DNA of 60,152 bases from Methanolacinia paynteri (GCF_000784355.1 NZ_KN360943.1:33366-93517); one strand, 5' to 3'. Counted from the first letter of the stretch, positions 52,856 through 60,152 are shown. The notes: a model not told the origin generated them from the letters alone. Program-made: numbers and translations.

Positions 52856-53127
52856 TGCAAATTTCCGGCAGAATAGTCTCAAAACACACCAATGCCCGTT
52901 GCATCGCGGAATCATTGTCAGCGGACAATCTCCTTTCCATGGAAACGAAGGCAGACGGATACGACGTGGTGTGTGAGATCAGGGGAGAAAAGCTGAGGTC
53001 GGTTATCGCATCGGTCGACGATTATCTGATGAATCTCTCGGTTGCAGAGGAGATCTGCAGTCTGGGAAATAAAAACGAAGATCAAATCACGATTACAGGA
53101 AAATCAGAGAAAACAGAGGTGAATTAA
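52855..53127 (+). CDS. pcc1: KEOPS complex subunit Pcc1
   Basis: 90 residues with the Pcc1 pattern: ISGRIVSKHTNARCIAESL, a central beta segment and RSVIASVDDYLMNLSVAEEI in the last helix. Pcc1 dimerises and bridges KEOPS, which completes the t6A tRNA modification using the product of Sua5 (12214). Starts and ends in TAATG overlaps with recJ and rps3ae, so it is fully embedded in this operon. Confidence 0.9.
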   Translation: MQISGRIVSKHTNARCIAESLSADNLLSMETKADGYDVVCEIRGEKLRSVIASVDDYLMNLSVAEEICSLGNKNEDQITITGKSEKTEVN

Positions 53128-53732
53128 TGGCACCAAGAAGAAAATCAGTTGGAAGAAGAGTTGAAGGCTGGAAAGCCAAAAGCTGGTACAAGGTATACGC
53201 TCCCGACTACTTTGACAAGGCGTACCTTGGCGATACAATCGCAAACGAGCCCGAGAAAGTCAACGGGCGCGTAATGCAGACAACACTCGGCGAGATGGTT
53301 CAGGATTACTCCAAGCAGAACATCAAGATGAGGTTCAGGATCACAAACGTTGCAGGAGATTCCGCATACTCAGATTTCGTCGGGCATGAACTGACAAAAG
53401 ACTACCTCCGTGCAATGGTCAAGCGCCGCACATCAAGGATAGACAGCATTGTTCAGGTAACAACAAAGGACGAAAGAAAGATCCGCGTAACCACGAGCTG
53501 CTTCACGATTAACCGTGCAGATGCAAGCCAGGCGCATGCGATCAGAAAAGCAGTGACTGAATATGTCGTTGCAAGGGCAGCGGAACTCACCTACGACCAG
53601 TTCGTAAAAGAAATGGTCATGGGCGACATCTCCCGCGAAGTCTTCAAGATCGTAAAGAAGCTTCACCCCATCCGCCGTGTTGAAGTGATCAAATCAAAGG
53701 GAACCGATACAAAGGCCGCAATCGTCCAGTAG
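53127..53732 (+). CDS. rps3ae: 30S ribosomal protein S3Ae (eS1)
   Basis: 201 residues with the family start KSWYKVYAPDYFDKAYLG and the later conserved RKIRVTTSCFTINRADASQ and VFKIVKKLHPIRRVEVIKSK. Archaeal/eukaryotic-specific small-subunit protein. GAGGTGAATT upstream of the ATG is the ribosome-binding site. Last of the four-gene operon, perhaps continuing into the basic protein gene 19 bases later. Confidence 0.98.
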   Translation: MAPRRKSVGRRVEGWKAKSWYKVYAPDYFDKAYLGDTIANEPEKVNGRVMQTTLGEMVQDYSKQNIKMRFRITNVAGDSAYSDFVGHELTKDYLRAMVKRRTSRIDSIVQVTTKDERKIRVTTSCFTINRADASQAHAIRKAVTEYVVARAAELTYDQFVKEMVMGDISREVFKIVKKLHPIRRVEVIKSKGTDTKAAIVQ

Positions 53733-53750
53733 ACTTAAGAGGTGTAATAA

Positions 53751-54035
53751 ATGGGAAAAACAGGAATCACAGCATGGACCCAGATCAAGAGCGTCGGCGG
53801 TCAGGTAAGGCTTGTACCCCAGAAGGAGACAAACTACAAGAAGCCCGGCCCCAACCAGCGCTTTAAGTCAGGTTCGAAGCTCAGAAGAGCAACACAGAAG
53901 ACCCAGGACACAGGCCGCGGAGGACCACGCGGCGGCAGAAGACCGGCACGCGGAAGAGGCCCCGTGCACGATCCGCGCTGCAGAAGGCGCATCAAGAGAT
54001 CGCAGTCTTCGATAAAGGGTGCAAAGGGCAAATAA
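53751..54035 (+). CDS. Highly basic Gly/Arg-rich small protein of unknown function
   Basis: 94 residues with very high Arg, Lys and Gly content. The second half has RGG-like stretches (TGRGGPRGGRRPARGRGP) followed by CRRRIKRSQSSIKGAKGK. This composition suggests nucleic-acid, probably RNA, binding. AGGTG precedes the ATG at 53751, 18 bases after rps3ae, so it is probably part of the ribosomal protein operon. No family is recognised. Codon use is normal, which supports it as a real gene. Confidence 0.65.
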   Translation: MGKTGITAWTQIKSVGGQVRLVPQKETNYKKPGPNQRFKSGSKLRRATQKTQDTGRGGPRGGRRPARGRGPVHDPRCRRRIKRSQSSIKGAKGK

Positions 54036-54078
54036 TTCTTAAGAATTAAATCCCTTTATTTATATTAGGCGAATTGAA

Positions 54079-54438
54079 ATGACACAGAAAAAACAGGCAG
54101 TAATGAATTATCTTTTTTCCGAAAGAGCCAAAACAAACCTGATAACCGCTTCAAAGATGCTTGCCCTCGTCGAAGGCTTCAAAGGGGCAGAAAAATCCGG
54201 GGCAAAGAAATTACTCACGATCTTCATTGAATCCGTCCAGTCGGAACTCGGGGAAGGATACGGAAAGACCGGTCAGGCTGAATTTAATAACGCCTCGGGG
54301 CTGCTTGACAACGCCAAACAGTTCATCGAATTCGATGACTTCGAAAAGGCGGCACTTGAGATCAGCAAAGCGGTAACCGAATGCACAACACCTGCACAGA
54401 ATTCATGGCAGGTACTCTCTGAAAATGAACTCGTCTGA
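54079..54438 (+). CDS. Conserved-looking small helical protein, unknown function
   Basis: 119 residues, predicted mainly helical from the pattern of hydrophobic and charged residues (LITASKMLALVEGFKGAEKSG and FEKAALEISKAVTECTT), with no membrane segment or cysteine motif. No family is recognised. Its end overlaps the start of the nitroreductase gene by 14 bases, which supports translation. It starts 44 bases after the basic protein gene. Confidence 0.6.
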   Translation: MTQKKQAVMNYLFSERAKTNLITASKMLALVEGFKGAEKSGAKKLLTIFIESVQSELGEGYGKTGQAEFNNASGLLDNAKQFIEFDDFEKAALEISKAVTECTTPAQNSWQVLSENELV

Positions 54439-54952
54439 ATTTTATGAATTCCTCTCCGGGAGGTCTTCGGTCAGGGAATTTTCTCCTGAAGAAGTCTCAG
54501 ACGAAGAGATCGAATTTATTATGAGATGTGCATCTGCGGCACCCAGCGCAGGAAACAGGGAATCGTGGGATGTCGTAATTGTCACTGACGAAAGCATAAA
54601 GGAAGACCTCTCCGATGCGGCATTCGGCCAGGAGCACCTGGTTACCGCCCCCGTCATCCTTGCAGTCTGCGCCAATTACGTGCGTTCGATGTCGCAGTAC
54701 GGCGAGAGAGGAATTCTTTACGGGATAGAAGACGCCTCCATAGCATGCACATATATGATGCTCGCAGCACATTCAGCCGGGCTTCATTCATGCTGGACCG
54801 GCGCTTTCGACGATGAGGCGGTAAGTGAAATCCTCGATCTTCCCCAGCACGCGAGACCCGTGGCCCTGCTTGCAGTCGGAAAAGGAAAGATGCCGCATAA
54901 GAGAACCGGCAGAATGCCTGTTTTGGAACATACACATAATGATACCTGGTAG
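54425..54952 (+). CDS. Nitroreductase family flavoprotein
   Basis: 175 residues with the family's FMN-binding start RSSVREFSPEEVSDEEI, then CASAAPSAGNRESWDVV and near the end HSCWTGAFDDEAVSEILDLP and ALLAVGKGK. Such enzymes use FMN and a reduced nicotinamide or F420-type donor to reduce nitro or quinone-like compounds; the true substrate is not visible. Overlaps the preceding gene and is followed closely by the DUF555 gene. Confidence 0.9.
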   Translation: MNSSEFYEFLSGRSSVREFSPEEVSDEEIEFIMRCASAAPSAGNRESWDVVIVTDESIKEDLSDAAFGQEHLVTAPVILAVCANYVRSMSQYGERGILYGIEDASIACTYMMLAAHSAGLHSCWTGAFDDEAVSEILDLPQHARPVALLAVGKGKMPHKRTGRMPVLEHTHNDTW

Positions 54953-54961
54953 TTGTTGATT

Positions 54962-55300
54962 ATGACCGATTATCTTGTGACACTGGATGCGGCATGGATC
55001 CTGAAGGATGTAAAATCCCTTGATGACGCAATCGGCATCGCCATAAGCGAGGCCGGAAAACGCCTGAATCCAAGTGCGAAATTTGTTGAGATTGAGATCG
55101 GGCAGCTGGCCTGCCCCTATTGTGAACAGGAGATGAGCAGCGCCCTGATCGTGGGGACTACGGCTCTTGTAGGACTAGCTCTTGAGATGAAGGTGTATAA
55201 AGCCGAATCGGAAGAGCACGCGAAAAGGATCGCGAAATCGGTTGTAGGAAAGGCATTGAGAGATATTCCGCTTACAATCGTCGATGTAGAGGAGATATAA
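54962..55300 (+). CDS. DUF555 (UPF0212) family protein
   Basis: 112 residues from ATG 54962 (TTG 54953 is less likely). The start [17 protein letters not shown] and the motif [19 protein letters not shown], with a CxxC pair, match DUF555, an archaeal protein family of unknown function found mainly in methanogens and haloarchaea. Spaced nine bases from the nitroreductase stop and four from the kinase start, so part of one operon. Confidence 0.85.
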   Translation: MTDYLVTLDAAWILKDVKSLDDAIGIAISEAGKRLNPSAKFVEIEIGQLACPYCEQEMSSALIVGTTALVGLALEMKVYKAESEEHAKRIAKSVVGKALRDIPLTIVDVEEI

Positions 55301-55303
55301 TCC

Positions 55304-56197
55304 ATGATTACGGTCGTCGGCCACACAGCGATTGATCATATCTGCAAAGTTCCGGTCTTCCCGGAAAGGCACGGTTCCGTACCTGTTACCGACCATAAGG
55401 TATACTATGGCGGCGGGGCGGCCAATATCGCCACAGGTATCGCAAAGCTTGGCGGTAAATGCGAACTCCTGAGTGCGGTGGGCGACGAATTTGAAGGAAG
55501 CGATTACGACAATTGGCTGACCTCTCTCGGGGTCGGAAAGAGATTCATCGTTGTCGACGGGAAGAGAACCGCAACCTGCTTCCTTTTCAATGACGAGGCA
55601 GGAGACCAGATGACCTTCTTTGAATGGGGTGCATCGAGGGCTTTTGCCGAATCGGAACCTCCAGCACTCGACTTCGTTCATATGGCGACGGCCGATCCGG
55701 GATACAACGTAAAAGTCGCTGAGAAGGCAGGTTTTTCTTCATTCGACCCGGGCCAGGATCTTATCAACTACTCCAAAGAGCAGCTTGAAGCGATCATAGA
55801 AAACATAGATATTCTCTTTGCAAACCTTCATGAGGTCAGAAGGATGACCAAAATGCTCGGTGTGCAGGAAGACGAGCTTATCGGCCGGATACCGGTCTCC
55901 ATAGTTACAATGTCCGGAGACGGAAGCGAGATTCATGCCGAAGGCAGAGTACATAAGATTCCAGTGGTACCCGTGAAACTTGCGGACCCGACAGGTGCGG
56001 GTGATGCATACAGGGCCGGTTTCCTGACGGCTTACCAGAAAGGATATGATATTCTTACGGCCTGCAAAATAGGAACCGTATCGGCTTCCTTCACCGTAGA
56101 GGTAATCGGATGCCAGACAAATCTTCCGGACTGGAAGGTTATGTCTGCAAGATACAATGAAAATTTCGGCAGGCTTAAAGAACCGAAAACCGAATGA
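55304..56197 (+). CDS. PfkB-family carbohydrate/nucleoside kinase
   Basis: 297 residues of the ribokinase fold: GGGAANIATGIAKLGGKCELLSAVGDE near the N-terminus and the catalytic and anion-hole motif ADPTGAGDAYRAGFL near the C-terminus with its conserved Asp. It phosphorylates a sugar or nucleoside with ATP; the substrate cannot be told. It starts four bases after the DUF555 stop. Confidence 0.93.
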   Translation: MITVVGHTAIDHICKVPVFPERHGSVPVTDHKVYYGGGAANIATGIAKLGGKCELLSAVGDEFEGSDYDNWLTSLGVGKRFIVVDGKRTATCFLFNDEAGDQMTFFEWGASRAFAESEPPALDFVHMATADPGYNVKVAEKAGFSSFDPGQDLINYSKEQLEAIIENIDILFANLHEVRRMTKMLGVQEDELIGRIPVSIVTMSGDGSEIHAEGRVHKIPVVPVKLADPTGAGDAYRAGFLTAYQKGYDILTACKIGTVSASFTVEVIGCQTNLPDWKVMSARYNENFGRLKEPKTE

Positions 56198-56232
56198 TAG
56201 ATAATAGAAGACCGGAATAATAAAAACAGGAT

Positions 56233-57984
56233 TTGGTAGGGTTGGCGCAGTCTGGTGATACTAAGATAGAGGGTCTAAGCAGATATCTATTTATTGCACC
56301 ATCATGGCAGAGATCGCTACTGTTTATTTTTATAATGGCATTTGCCATTGATGCGGTAAGTTTTTTAAAAAGTCATGAGATCCAGCTTTTCGGATTTTTC
56401 GGGTACTTCCTTCCGGCACTACTGGCATTCATACTTACAATTCCCCTTGTCGCGATATGGGGAAAAAGAATTACACTCAACAGATCGGCACTTCTCGCCC
56501 TTGCATGTACAGTGTTTTCAATACTGGTCAGTCTCTTTCCCATACTTCTGATATTTGAAGGCATATTCCCGCTTCTTTACTCCGTATCACTTGGATTGAT
56601 CTTTGCCATACGCCTGATTGTTCTCGTAGCTATTGCAGATTACAGGATCTCAAGGATGCTCCTTCCGGCATCAGTACAGAGTCTGGCGGCGATGGCGGCG
56701 GGAACATACTATTTCGGGACGGAATTTCTCCTGTTCGCGATATTCATACATATACTGTTCGGCATATGTGTCTTCCTCTTCCTGTGGCTCATAGAGAGAC
56801 CGCTGAAGAAAAATTTCCACATAAGCGCCCTTAATTTCATAAATGCATTTATTGCGCACAATACCGACGGGTCAAAAGCACTTGAGGACTTCTTCCGTGA
56901 TATCGGTGAAGAGGTATTTGTCCCGCAGACCTCCTTCTTCTTCAGCAGGGAAGGAAAAACGGATGTCATGGTTACCATCCCTAACCTCCATCCCGGACCA
57001 ATGGGGGAGATCGGTGGCGGGAACCTCCCGAAGATTCTCTGCCATTCTTTCGACGTAGATACCATGGTTCCGCACGGGTGTGCGACACATGATTTCAATC
57101 TTGTCTCAGAGGATGAGATAAAAAAGATTGTATCAGCAATAAATAAAACGCGGGATGAGATCGATTACAGTCCTTATGCAGGCAAATCGCAGAGATACGA
57201 ATATAAATCTGTTCAGGTTCTCGCCCAGCAGTTCGGTGATTCAATTCTGCTTGTCACGACAAGATCCCCTGAGATGACCGAGGATCTTGATTATTCGATC
57301 GGCCTCTCGATCATGTCTGAAGGCCACAGGCTTTTCCAGGATGTAGGATTCATAGACGGGCATAACTGCATGGTGGATGTTACTAGTCCGATAATGCCTG
57401 CATCCAGGCTTGCCTATGAGTATATCACCGCCTCGGTTACCGCGATGGAAGAGACAAAGAAAGAGAATCATATGCAGGAATTTGAGATCGGCTACTGTCA
57501 TTACGAAATGCCATTCTCAAGAGAAGAGGGATTCGGCGATCTCGGGATGCAGGTCCTCGCCGTAAGGACAAACGACCAGACGACAGCCTACATACTCTTT
57601 GACGGAAACAATATCGAAAAAGGCGTCAGGGAGAAGATCAGGAACAAGGTTCTGGATATCGTCGACGAATGTGAACTGATGACTACCGATACGCATGTTG
57701 TCAATACGATTAGCGGGAAGAATCCCGTGGGCTACAGGATCGAAGCAGAAGAGATATTGCCTCACGTGATTTCGGCAGTTGAGGCAGCCATAGAAGACCT
57801 TTCACCTGCCCAGGCAGGTGCGACCACGGCGTGGTGCGAAGGGGTTGTCGTATTCGGTTCCCAGAGGATCTCCCAGCTTGCAAGTACTGTCAACACGATG
57901 CTGACGTTTATTGCGCCCCTTGGTGCAACCATCGTCGTTCTTGCGTTCATATTTTCGATTATTGCGTATCTGTTTTTGGTTTGA
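56233..57984 (+). CDS. DUF2070 family membrane protein
   Basis: About 583 residues. The N-terminal third has about six membrane helices; a large cytosolic domain follows (about 200-545) with TIPNLHPGPMGEIGGGNLPK, PHGCATHDFNLVSED and EGHRLFQDVGFIDGHNCMVD, the pattern of archaeal DUF2070 proteins; a final helix closes the chain. Function unknown. The start is uncertain: TTG 56233 and TTG 56242 are possible, the latter having GGTAGGG just upstream. Last gene of the run before the tRNA-Leu repeat region. Confidence 0.83.
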   Translation: MVGLAQSGDTKIEGLSRYLFIAPSWQRSLLFIFIMAFAIDAVSFLKSHEIQLFGFFGYFLPALLAFILTIPLVAIWGKRITLNRSALLALACTVFSILVSLFPILLIFEGIFPLLYSVSLGLIFAIRLIVLVAIADYRISRMLLPASVQSLAAMAAGTYYFGTEFLLFAIFIHILFGICVFLFLWLIERPLKKNFHISALNFINAFIAHNTDGSKALEDFFRDIGEEVFVPQTSFFFSREGKTDVMVTIPNLHPGPMGEIGGGNLPKILCHSFDVDTMVPHGCATHDFNLVSEDEIKKIVSAINKTRDEIDYSPYAGKSQRYEYKSVQVLAQQFGDSILLVTTRSPEMTEDLDYSIGLSIMSEGHRLFQDVGFIDGHNCMVDVTSPIMPASRLAYEYITASVTAMEETKKENHMQEFEIGYCHYEMPFSREEGFGDLGMQVLAVRTNDQTTAYILFDGNNIEKGVREKIRNKVLDIVDECELMTTDTHVVNTISGKNPVGYRIEAEEILPHVISAVEAAIEDLSPAQAGATTAWCEGVVVFGSQRISQLASTVNTMLTFIAPLGATIVVLAFIFSIIAYLFLV

Positions 57985-58048
57985 ATTTTCCTTTCGAAAA
58001 AAACAGATTTTCATTTATTCTATTTAAATTACATTATTTTTTCAAAGA

Positions 58049-58191
58049 CAACCCTTGCGCAAGTTCGCGTCGCAAGCTCCGCGAACACACCCTGACCCCT
58101 GCGCTTTGCGCTATTGTGATAGCCCGGCCTGGATGCTACCCGTACGGGTAGCCTCGGCCGGGGAGAAGAAGAGGATGAAAAAGATCTGAAA
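58049..58191. repeat. Dispersed structured repeat, copy 2
   Basis: Same family as 33035-33158 (see there). Here the 7-bp hairpin GCTACCC/GGGTAGC (58135-58152) is extended by an outer stem CCCGGCC (58123-58129) with GGCCGGG (58155-58161), which copy 1 lacks. It lies just after the DUF2070 gene in non-coding DNA. Confidence 0.75.
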
Positions 58192-58237
58192 TATTTGAAT
58201 AAATAATAAACTTTAATCTGGACAATCGATTTGGAGT

Positions 58238-58287
58238 CTCTTTCGGAGCAAAGGGGATGCCTGTCCATCCCCTTTTCGACCGAAAGG
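58238..58287. other. Long nested hairpin after the DUF2070 gene
   Basis: CTTTCGG (58238-58244) pairs with CCGAAAG (about 58280-58286), enclosing AAAGGGGATG / CATCCCCTTT (about 58248-58275). About 17 pairs with a small internal loop. It may be a strong terminator or a small RNA. The segment directly after it recurs at 58396. Confidence 0.5.
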
Positions 58288-58307
58288 CTGTCGCCCTTTC
58301 GAAACCC
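58278..58307 (+). repeat. Short direct repeat, copy 1
   Basis: GACCGAAAGGCTGTCGCC followed by CTTTCGAAACCC resembles 58396-58428 (GACCGAAGGGACGTTCCGCC, then CCTTTCGAAACCC). Each copy has an inverted CGAA(A/G)GG / CCTTTCG pair. Confidence 0.5.
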
Positions 58308-58334
58308 CAAATATTTTGAAATATTTATTCCAAA

Positions 58335-58395
58335 AAAGCGATTCTTTATTTAATTTTAATAACTATTTTATTCTGCATTTTTTGCGAGGGTTGCT
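58335..58395 (+). repeat. Duplicated tRNA-Leu upstream region plus first bases of the tRNA
   Basis: From AAAAAGCGATTCTTTATT to CTATTTTATTCTGCATTTTT and then GCGAGGGTTG, this closely matches 58558-58618, the region directly upstream of and entering the intact tRNA-Leu. Here the tRNA breaks off after about ten bases and runs into the short repeat copy at 58396. Confidence 0.65.
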
Positions 58396-58428
58396 GACCG
58401 AAGGGACGTTCCGCCCCTTTCGAAACCC
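58396..58428 (+). repeat. Short direct repeat, copy 2
   Basis: Second copy of the element at 58278-58307; it replaces the body of the broken tRNA-Leu copy that starts at 58384. Confidence 0.5.
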
Positions 58429-58452
58429 GGGAAAAGTGTAAAAATATTATCG

Positions 58453-58495
58453 GCGAGGGTTGCCGAGCTTGGCCAAAGGCGCTGGACTTAAGATC
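58453..58495 (+). pseudogene. tRNA-Leu 5' fragment, ending at the anticodon loop
   Basis: Forty-three bases beginning GCGAGGGTTGCCGAGCTTGG and ending CTGGACTTAAGATC form the acceptor 5' strand, D-arm and anticodon stem-loop 5' side of an ordinary archaeal tRNA-Leu (TAA). The 3' half is missing. A further degenerate piece, AAGGCACTGGATTTAA (about 58507-58522), resembles its anticodon part. The break at the anticodon loop is a typical integrase crossover site. Confidence 0.65.
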
Positions 58496-58608
58496 TTATA
58501 CACTATAAAGGCACTGGATTTAATTTTTTATTGATAATCAGAAATCCCAAATATATAAAAAGCGACTCTTTATTAAATTTCAACAACTATTTTATTCTGC
58601 ATTTTTTT

Positions 58609-58693
58609 GCGAGGGTAGGTAAGCCAGGCCAAAACCGGCGGACTTAAGATCCGTTCTCGCAGGAGTCCATGGGTTCGAATCCCATCCCTCGCA
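58609..58693 (+). tRNA. tRNA-Leu (anticodon TAA)
   Basis: Class II tRNA of 85 bases: acceptor GCGAGGG/CCCTCGC, D-arm closed by GGT/ACC, anticodon stem GCGGA/TCCGT around CTTAAGA (anticodon TAA), a long variable arm typical of leucine, T-arm ATGGG-TTCGAAT-CCCAT and discriminator A. CCA is not encoded. Upstream lie partial copies; downstream begins a gene cluster of element type. Confidence 0.95.
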
Positions 58694-58800
58694 TCTAACG
58701 AATCCTCTTTCTGATTTTTTTCTTCCACTTGGCACTCTTCAACTTTATAACACGCTCATTCCTATCCTGTTCTGGTGCTAAAATCGCACCAGGAACAAAC

Positions 58801-58944
58801 ATGAAAGAAATCAATAAACAAACACTCGATCACATCTACGATCCCATAGCAAAGCTAGTCTGGGAGAAATGGATCGCCGAAGGAAAAGCAAAACTCATCG
58901 ACAACACGCCCGGAGGCGAAACATGTCAGGCTCAGAACAGATAG
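58801..58944 (+). CDS. Small element protein, 47 residues
   Basis: From ATG 58801 (AGGAA upstream) the product starts MKEINKQTLDHIYDPIAKLV, an amphipathic helical small protein ending KLIDNTPGGETCQAQNR. No family is recognised. It is the first gene after tRNA-Leu and overlaps the next start by about 20 bases, a packing seen in the following genes as well, as in viral or plasmid-like elements. Confidence 0.5.
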   Translation: MKEINKQTLDHIYDPIAKLVWEKWIAEGKAKLIDNTPGGETCQAQNR

Positions 58945-59195
58945 ACGGCAGCCCCCAAAACAAATCGTGCGGGAACACAAATTCGACGGGAACTGCCAAC
59001 AACTCTTCTACCTCTGAAAACTTAAGCAAAGCGGCCGGGCCCGTCCCCCTCTATCTCCTGCCACAGACACTCTCACAGGAGATCCACGAATTCGGAGATT
59101 CGATCATCGAAGTCAATATACGGAGAACACGCGGCCACAACTACCTTATCAGGCTGACCGCATCCGCAAAGGAGGAAGGGGCCGATGAATCCTGA
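58923..59195 (+). CDS. Small element protein, 90 residues, unknown function
   Basis: From ATG 58923, preceded by GGAGG at seven bases. The N-terminal half is Ser/Asn/Thr rich and probably unstructured; the C-terminal half (PLYLLPQTLSQEIHEFGDSI onward) may be a small folded domain with a basic patch NIRRTRGHNY. No family is recognised. It overlaps both neighbours, consistent with one transcript. Confidence 0.55.
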   Translation: MSGSEQIDGSPQNKSCGNTNSTGTANNSSTSENLSKAAGPVPLYLLPQTLSQEIHEFGDSIIEVNIRRTRGHNYLIRLTASAKEEGADES

Positions 59196-59538
59196 ACCCG
59201 GAAAGATCAGCATATGCGGTGACGACTCGCTCCGGATCGAAGCCGGGGGCATGCGTCTCTTCATCACGACAGAGGACGTGAAGAGCCTCATCTTCTACGG
59301 CCGTGTCGTCCCGATCTCGAAATCGGTTTGCAGGACCGGGGAAGGAGGGATCACTGAAAGCTTACTATCCATCGAGGGCCACGCCGCGATGAATGCCGGA
59401 GGAAAGGCGGTGACCTTCTTCACCACAAACGGTCACTACATCCTCCCGCTCATCTCCCTGCAGAGAGTCGCAAGGGGAGAGGCTGTATCCGCACCACTCT
59501 TCCCCCTTGAATACGATTCACCCGAGGGAAGAAAATGA
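59185..59538 (+). CDS. Small element protein, 117 residues, unknown function
   Basis: A mainly beta-strand protein from ATG 59185 (GGAGGAAGGGG upstream), with GGMRLFITTEDVKSLIFYGR and FFTTNGHYILPLISLQRVARG. No family is recognised. Overlaps the preceding gene and, by ATGA, the primase-like gene that follows, so probably works with it in the element's replication module; that is inference. Confidence 0.6.
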   Translation: MNPEPGKISICGDDSLRIEAGGMRLFITTEDVKSLIFYGRVVPISKSVCRTGEGGITESLLSIEGHAAMNAGGKAVTFFTTNGHYILPLISLQRVARGEAVSAPLFPLEYDSPEGRK

Positions 59539-60152
59539 CCGGAGAGATCGAAAAGGCCCTCTCCATTCTTTTTCCCGCGGGAGGAATTGTCGAGCTCCGG
59601 GCGCTTGCCGATTACAACACTCACAGCGGGTACTTCGATGACTACGCCGCACTCGCGGAGAAGGCAGATCAGATCAACCGTCTCTCCGGTGTGTCGGGCG
59701 TCTACGTAACCCTGAACGAAGTCAACCCGGCCCTTCTCTCACGGAGGGCCAATCGCGTGAAGATGAAGCTCGGGCGAAAGGACGCAACAACGGCAGACGC
59801 CGATATCATCCGCCGGCGGTGGCTCCCTATTGACCTCGACCCCGTCAGGCCGAGCGGGGTTTCATCGACCGACGGGGAACACGTTGCAGCCATTTCGAAG
59901 GCGGAGAAGATCGCCGGGTTCCTGGAAACTATCGGGTTCCCCCGGCCAGTCCTTGCCGACTCCGGGAACGGGGCCCATCTGCTATACCGGATCGACCTCC
60001 CGAACGATGACGACGCAACCGCCCTGATCAAAGATTGCCTGAACACACTCGACGCCCTCTTCTCCGATGATTCGGTCATGGTCGATGCGGCGAACTACAA
60101 CGCGGCCCGTATCTGGAAATTGTATGGGACAATTTCCTGTAAGGGCGACGAC
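59535..60152 (+). CDS. Primase/polymerase-like protein of an integrated element (3' cut by window edge)
   Basis: 206 codons are visible, open to the window end. The sequence contains WLPIDLDPVRPSGVSSTDGE and, further on, LADSGNGAHLLYRIDLP, then DAANYNAARIWKLYGT. Asp-x-Asp after a hydrophobic strand, the SGNGxH segment and the late Arg/Lys-containing strand resemble the catalytic core of archaeo-eukaryotic primase-type proteins of plasmids and viruses, often fused to a helicase. Starts within the stop of the previous gene. Codon use is more GC-rich than in the preceding region. Confidence 0.65.
   Translation, partial: MTGEIEKALSILFPAGGIVELRALADYNTHSGYFDDYAALAEKADQINRLSGVSGVYVTLNEVNPALLSRRANRVKMKLGRKDATTADADIIRRRWLPIDLDPVRPSGVSSTDGEHVAAISKAEKIAGFLETIGFPRPVLADSGNGAHLLYRIDLPNDDDATALIKDCLNTLDALFSDDSVMVDAANYNAARIWKLYGTISCKGDD

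Overview
The window comes from a hydrogenotrophic methanogenic archaeon, most likely of the order Methanomicrobiales. The evidence is methyl-coenzyme M reductase genes, [Fe]-hydrogenase (Hmd) with its full cofactor-synthesis set, an F420-hydrogenase-type maturation protease, archaeal ribosomal proteins S15 and S3Ae, a KEOPS subunit, archaeal pilins, a PGF-CTERM-type surface anchor and many TATA-box leaderless promoters. There is no rRNA, CRISPR array or insertion sequence. Three tRNA genes are present (Thr-CGT, Gly-CCC, Leu-TAA).

Layout. 1-1.3 kb: end of a PiT phosphate permease and its DUF47 partner. 1.3-6 kb: three tandem paralogous membrane sensors (Cache, HAMP, then a histidine-kinase-like dimerisation box in which the His is replaced by Asp and no ATPase domain follows). 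6.3-9.1 kb: an AhpD-like protein, a very AT-rich two-gene island with an Apea-like HEPN protein, and tRNA-Thr. 9.1-16.5 kb: housekeeping and conserved genes (DUF3467, a Cas4-like protein, an RMD1-like membrane protein, an ACT/DUF5612 protein, Sua5 with no usual start codon, a nucleotidyltransferase, a peroxiredoxin, an ABC exporter). 16.5-23.4 kb: two pilins, a metal ABC transporter operon headed by an FmdE-like gene, a methyltransferase and a secreted propeller protein.

23.6-32 kb: an accessory island. It holds a tightly overlapping five-gene minus-strand operon (epimerase-glycosyltransferase fusion, radical SAM protein, WG-repeat/histidine-phosphatase fusion, carbamoyltransferase, second radical SAM/SPASM protein), preceded by a frameshifted small gene. 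A divergently transcribed ribbon-helix-helix/B-box/rhodanese protein has an 18-bp palindrome at its start region.

32-46 kb: the methanogenesis block. A phosphoribosyltransferase and a YwbE-like protein precede mcrBGA (without mcrD and mcrC), an frhD-like protease, the FeGP-cofactor genes hcgA-F, hcgG and hmd. Hmd needs the product of all seven hcg genes, and Mcr carries out the last step of the same pathway, so the block couples H2-dependent F420/methylene-H4MPT chemistry to methane formation.

46-58 kb: a three-gene secreted surface-protein operon, a gene-poor structured stretch with tRNA-Gly and a strong four-helix RNA candidate ahead of rps15, then the conserved rps15-recJ-pcc1-rps3ae group and several conserved genes ending in a DUF2070 membrane protein. 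58-60 kb: repeats and tRNA-Leu fragments, an intact tRNA-Leu, and the start of what looks like an integrated element with small overlapping genes and a primase-like gene that runs off the window.

All calls are from reading the sequence; no searches were run.
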